A stretch of 64,000 nt of DNA from Owenia fusiformis (lineage: Eukaryota; Annelida; Polychaeta; Sabellida; Oweniidae), in assembly GCA_903813345.2 (NCBI GenBank), contig CAIIXF020000007.1, positions 2,609,730-2,673,729 on the forward strand, given 5' to 3'. The notes under the pieces were generated by a model, which worked only from the letters and a program-made list of their open reading frames with translations, ran no database searches and was not told where the DNA came from. Below are positions 59,778 through 64,000 of this stretch, piece by piece (position 1 is the first letter of the stretch; the number at the start of each line of letters is the position of its first letter). The translations under genes and the position numbers were made by a program.

Positions 59778-60345
59778 TTTGGAGAATGTCCTGTTCTGGC
59801 TAACAATTGAAACTAGGTAACTTGAAATTGAATTCAGACTGTTCAAAACCCGGGTCTCGCATGAAGCCCTCGTGTATCATTCTCTAATATAGAAATAAAT
59901 GGAGAGGGTAATGGTTTTATACATCAGAAGTTATCAAATGGTTCATTGACCCACCAGAATTTTTGATCGTTTTGCATATCACCTATGGAATACATCAAGG
60001 CTCTAGTTTCGTGGCTCTCATCTATGTGCAATATAGGCTATAGAGACCTCATACAGAGGTCAATTGTTCATGTTCATCACATTTTATTGAAGTTCTGAAA
60101 CAATTTCAATAATTCCAATCACATGTTTATGCACAAATTCCCAACTTGTGCATAGAAACTGTTTCTGGAAACTAGCATTAGTATATGATCAGGTACATAA
60201 CATTTTGTTTGTTTGTGTCATATAAAATATATATATATTTCACTGTGACAATATTGTATACATAATATGCATACATACAAATAATACATGTATGTACTAA
60301 AAATTCTTTTATAAATTCTAAAGCAATAACTAAACAAGAAATTCA
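58785..60345. repeat. Segmental duplication with an internal deletion
   Basis: Copy 1 spans about 58785-59455 and copy 2 about 59482-60345. Copy 2 has, after the shared block A (to 59706), the element's right end and about 180 bp more, then shared block B (59897-60345). In copy 1, A runs straight into B at about 59010 (GAAGATTTAT|AAATGGAGAG). B differs between copies only by rare substitutions, such as AATCAATTG / GGTCAATTG. Confidence 0.88.
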
Positions 60346-63300
60346 ACAACTGAATAACATTACAACTACAACATTAAACTCTAACCCAAGCCACAGGTCC
60401 CCACATTTCACAACAGAATGCAATTACTATTGTGATTTTAACTTGCTTTAAGCTTTAATTCATCAAATAAGTTAAAATTCATAAAACCAATGACTTAATA
60501 TCCATAGGAAGTGAAAATTTGAAAAAACATGGTATGGTGAGAATTGATGATCAAATAATGCAGCACTTATTTTCAGAAGGCTGGAATCATTCAAGTTGTC
60601 TGACAGGAAGTAATGACATTGACTCTTAACTTGCTTATGACAACAAGCGATGTGGCAAAATGGCAGGAGAATATTGGTCCTTACTTTTTAGTAAAAATGC
60701 ACTTAAAGGCTTATCAAGGTATGCAAAGAAAATATCATTATAATTTGTGGATTTTTAATTTTTAATTCAAGACAATATTCAAAAAATAATTTAGTTGGTT
60801 TTGATTTTTCAAATACTTTTACATACGAATAATGAGTTAACGACATCACTTCCTGTTAGGTACTTTTCAAGATGGCAGGCAATTTGAAATAAATAACATT
60901 TCTAAATGGCCATTTGACTTGACCAATACTTTAATAATCAATAATTTATGTAAAAACCGATAGTTTATAATTGGTCATTGTAACAACATCAATACCAATA
61001 CAGTGACAGGCTGGTAAGGAATGTCCCTTTAAGTGAATTAGCCAACATTTTCATATGACATATACAAGGCCTAGCCCAAATAATATATTGACCCTGCTAC
61101 TATCTATATATTACAATTTTAGATATGTTCATGACCAATAAAAGGCAAAATTGTTTAAAAAATTGTTCAAAAAATCCAGATTACAAGAACTTGATATGTT
61201 CAACTTTCTTTTACACATGACAAGATATTATTTTGACATACCAATTCTATTAAAGTCTGTTATTCATCATGGATTTCTCACTCGTAACAAGTCAACTTGG
61301 CTAGTTTTAATTGGATAATCCATGATTAGACCTGGTACATGTATATAGGATTATGAGTTGTTCAGTGTTTTGTATGGAACAGGAAATAATATGCTTTAAG
61401 TAACAGATACTTAAACATGTACTGGATATACAAGTATTGGATAAACGATTACAGCATTGGGACTGGGAGTCATGATTCAGTGATGAATGACTCAAATATG
61501 CTTCAGATTAGTCAAAGATTCATTCTATATAGTCAAATCCCTAAACCTTGAGAAACTATTACATGTTTTACACAGAAACACTTTACAACTATACCTTTAA
61601 AGAAAAAAATCAAAAATTCAACATTGCCCAAACACTGATACTGAATATAGTGTTTCAATGTTTGGCCAAGTTTTAAAACAAGATATAGCAGTACAATCAG
61701 AATTCAAAACTTATCAGATTAAATACAAAACAAATAGAATTCTGGATTTCACAACTTGTAAGCACAAAGCACCAACGTTGGCTGACCATACATAATTGTA
61801 CATGTGGTGGCATTGAACTTTAATATTAAGATTAAATCTAATAACAATTTGGCAAATATTCACATTTTATATTTGCATTTCTTAACACAGCACCATTTTC
61901 ATGACTCAAAATCATCCTTTTATGAGATTCTGTTTCCCAGGGGAATGTTACATGAAGCAATGTCGAAGTTCAATGTATGCACCAACTGGAGTATACATGT
62001 TTTTATTCATAAAGATAACATTATAAATTAAATCTATATTATATATTGCAATATTCCAAATGCATTTCTAACATTTGGCATTTCCATTGCTTTCCCTTTT
62101 ATAAAGATTTTTAATATAACTGAATTCAAGTTGATCAGAGTTAACCAGGGTCCTAGTTGACCACACACCATCTATGACAGGTTAATTGGAAATTCACAGT
62201 GATTGAAACTGATGTCACACAGAAAACTTTGCATTTAGTCATATTAACATATGTCATTAAGTACAAATGGGGAGATGAAAATGTAAGTTTTTTTTATGTA
62301 GATTACACAGCACTTTACACTGTTACATACTTTAAGAATATAGATTATGACTAAAATGACATGTCATGTTTAAGCTACAATAAAATATGAGTACATTTCT
62401 TTAGTCATGTCTGAATAAATGTAAGGTTCTAACACATAACCTCAGCCCCATTTGGAGTGAAAATCTTACTTGTAATTGATTACACATTTCTCTATAGTTC
62501 AGTTTGAAGAACTTTTTATATTTAGCTTTATGCATCAATTTTGCAAAGATTATAATCTCATGCGAAACATTAGGCACTCATCGCATACTGAAAAAATGAT
62601 TTACCCTTCACAATAAAGTAAGTTAATACTCACAATAAACATACATTCAAAATAAGATTTCCATTCAACTAAGTGTGAACTGATTCAAATCCAGATTCAC
62701 ATGTACCCAACTTCAATATTGAGTACTGTGTAACAAGAACCTTTAAGGATTATAATATTATCCTCCTAAAATTGTCCAAAAATATTTTTATTCATAATGA
62801 TATTTAATTTATCTTGCATGATCATCATACACATTCTTTTATCTAATAATAATAAAAGCTCAAAAATCACTTAATGATGTAGAAGTTGAATTAATTGTCT
62901 TTTGAAATTCAAGTACTATTCATGCTATGCTGCTTACTTTGAGAGCAACCTTTTCAAGTTCTAATATTTTCAGAAAATGAGGTCTGAACCAAAGTGCAAA
63001 CTACATTTCATTATGAATAAAAAATATTTTTGGTTACTAAGGATTACTGACTCTACCCTTTCAATTCTGACCAGGGTCTGTTTCTCTTCTTAACAATATC
63101 CTGAAAAAATCCATACAGGGTGACTGGAAAAAAATAGACCACTGAAATAGGCATTATCTTCTCCACAAGTGACATCAATGAAAGTGAAAATTAAATCATC
63201 ATTATCAAAGAAGTAAGTCAAAATCTTTTTCGGTCTCCTTTTTCTGGTTACCCTGTATTTGGATAAGAGCTGTTGGCTTTTCCCCACAAATAAGAGTTTC

Positions 63301-63402
63301 CATCTGTGCAGTTTTTTCTCCGTATCTCCTTTCTATTTACTCTCTCCTCTTTCACAGCAATAGCTCATCACATAAATAAATATTGCATTAGTATCTCACA
63401 AT
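60346..63402. other. No coding sequence seen
   Basis: AT-rich DNA that probably includes the 3' UTR of the minus-strand gene ending at 63403. A possible foldback element lies at about 60595-60865 (ACAGGAAGTAATGACATTG ... GACATCACTTCCTGT). No supported exon. Confidence 0.45.
63114..63257. mobile_element. Short TIR element (TACAGGGTG family)
   Basis: TACAGGGTGACTGGAAAAA at the left and TTTTCTGGTTACCCTGTA at the right are inverted repeats with few mismatches. The minus-strand frame across it is not credible as a gene. Confidence 0.72.
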
Positions 63403-63577
63403 TTATGATCTTTGTGATGTTTTAGTCTTCTTGAGCTTTAGAATTTTATAAACGCTATTTTTAAACGCTGGCTCAAAATACGGCCCTGGATTCTCCCCAA
63501 GGACTTCACAAAGAGGAGGTTGTCCACGATTCTTGACATCCTCTAGATCCCAGATTTCAACCATACCACATCCCTCT
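63403..63577 (-). CDS. Last exon of an unidentified gene continuing off the right edge
   Basis: A frame of 57 codons plus a stop follows a good acceptor (CTATTTCAG at 63585-63578); one base completes a split codon. It reads EGCGMVEIWDLEDVKNRGQ, PPLCEVLGENPGPYFEPAF and KNSVYKILKLKKTKTSQRS. The composition and the acidic/aromatic core followed by a basic tail look like a real protein C-terminus. I could not assign a family. Upstream exons would lie beyond position 64000 on the same strand. Confidence 0.65.
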
Positions 63578-63804
63578 CTGAAATAGAGCAATAGAAGTAA
63601 TTTGACAAGTACTTCATTATTGTGAATCACTTTATACAAGAGTGCCCTATAAAATATGTTAATTCTTAGTGGTCTAATTCCTTTCCCAGTTTGTTTAAGG
63701 CAGATTAAGGCAAGCTTAATTGGGAAGCTTTTGGGTCTGTTAGAGTATATACCTCATTATATTCAGTCTTTCTACCTCAATATTCTGTCATGATGTGGTG
63801 CTTT

Positions 63805-63968
63805 AAGCCTCAGTCACATTTGCTCTACCTACCGACGTAGCTTCACAAAATTAATACAATATAGAAAATCTACATCATACTGCTTATCCCATCTTATGCT
63901 GCATTTTTCTCTCGATTTCGGGAAACTTTACCTCTATGGTTGCCACAGACCAAATGTGACTGAGGCAT
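63805..63968. mobile_element. MITE (CCTCAGTCACATTTGCTC family)
   Basis: GCCTCAGTCACATTTG at the left and CAAATGTGACTGAGGC at the right are perfect inverted repeats, with an inner ATCTACATC...TGCTTATCCCAT...TTTCTCTCGATTT block. The same order of blocks is found in each copy of the 541-bp duplication (37366-37560), so these are one family. Confidence 0.83.
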
Positions 63969-64000
63969 TACTTATATTTACTTATTTATGTTTATAATTA

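Overview
The window looks like a piece of nuclear genome from a marine invertebrate bilaterian. It is AT-rich, its genes are broken by GT-AG introns of 0.4 to 10 kb, and it is full of minisatellites, tRNA-derived SINEs and short foldback (MITE-like) elements. The clade cannot be fixed by reading alone; a lophotrochozoan or an invertebrate deuterostome would fit. Nothing bacterial, no operon, no CRISPR array and no rRNA was seen.

Layout. Positions 1-11346 are gene-poor: a 54-bp minisatellite, a GAA microsatellite, a large inverted repeat and other repeats. Positions 11347-35554 (+) hold a complete secretin-family (class B) GPCR, closest in motifs to CRF/diuretic-hormone-44 receptors. I assembled it from 12 constitutive or alternative coding positions whose phases all agree (533 codons). 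Its TM4 exon is present twice (27719-27779 and 28172-28235). Both have the same phase, and including both would break the frame, so they look mutually exclusive. An antisense retroelement-type ORF (30684-31472) lies in one of its introns. Positions 35555-39668 are repeats: a 541-bp tandem duplication and a 59-bp satellite interrupted by a foldback element.

Positions 39669-47389 (-) hold a seven-exon, 306-residue SPFH/Band 7 membrane protein gene. An intronless, oppositely oriented gene (41027-42406, +) sits inside its 4.4-kb last intron and encodes a type II membrane protein that looks like a glycosyltransferase. A second, diverged SPFH/Band 7 gene (49745-56397, +, seven exons, 335 residues) lies head-to-head with the first, with start codons 2.36 kb apart. 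This suggests an old inverted duplication and possibly shared regulation.

Positions 56398-63402 are non-coding: a SINE, several terminal-inverted-repeat elements and a local segmental duplication. Positions 63403-63577 (-) are the last exon of a gene that continues beyond the right edge.

The genes do not form an obvious pathway. The main points of interest are the duplicated TM4 exon of the neuropeptide-type receptor, the nested intronless gene, the paired SPFH paralogues, and an exon-intron boundary amplified in tandem in the first SPFH gene.
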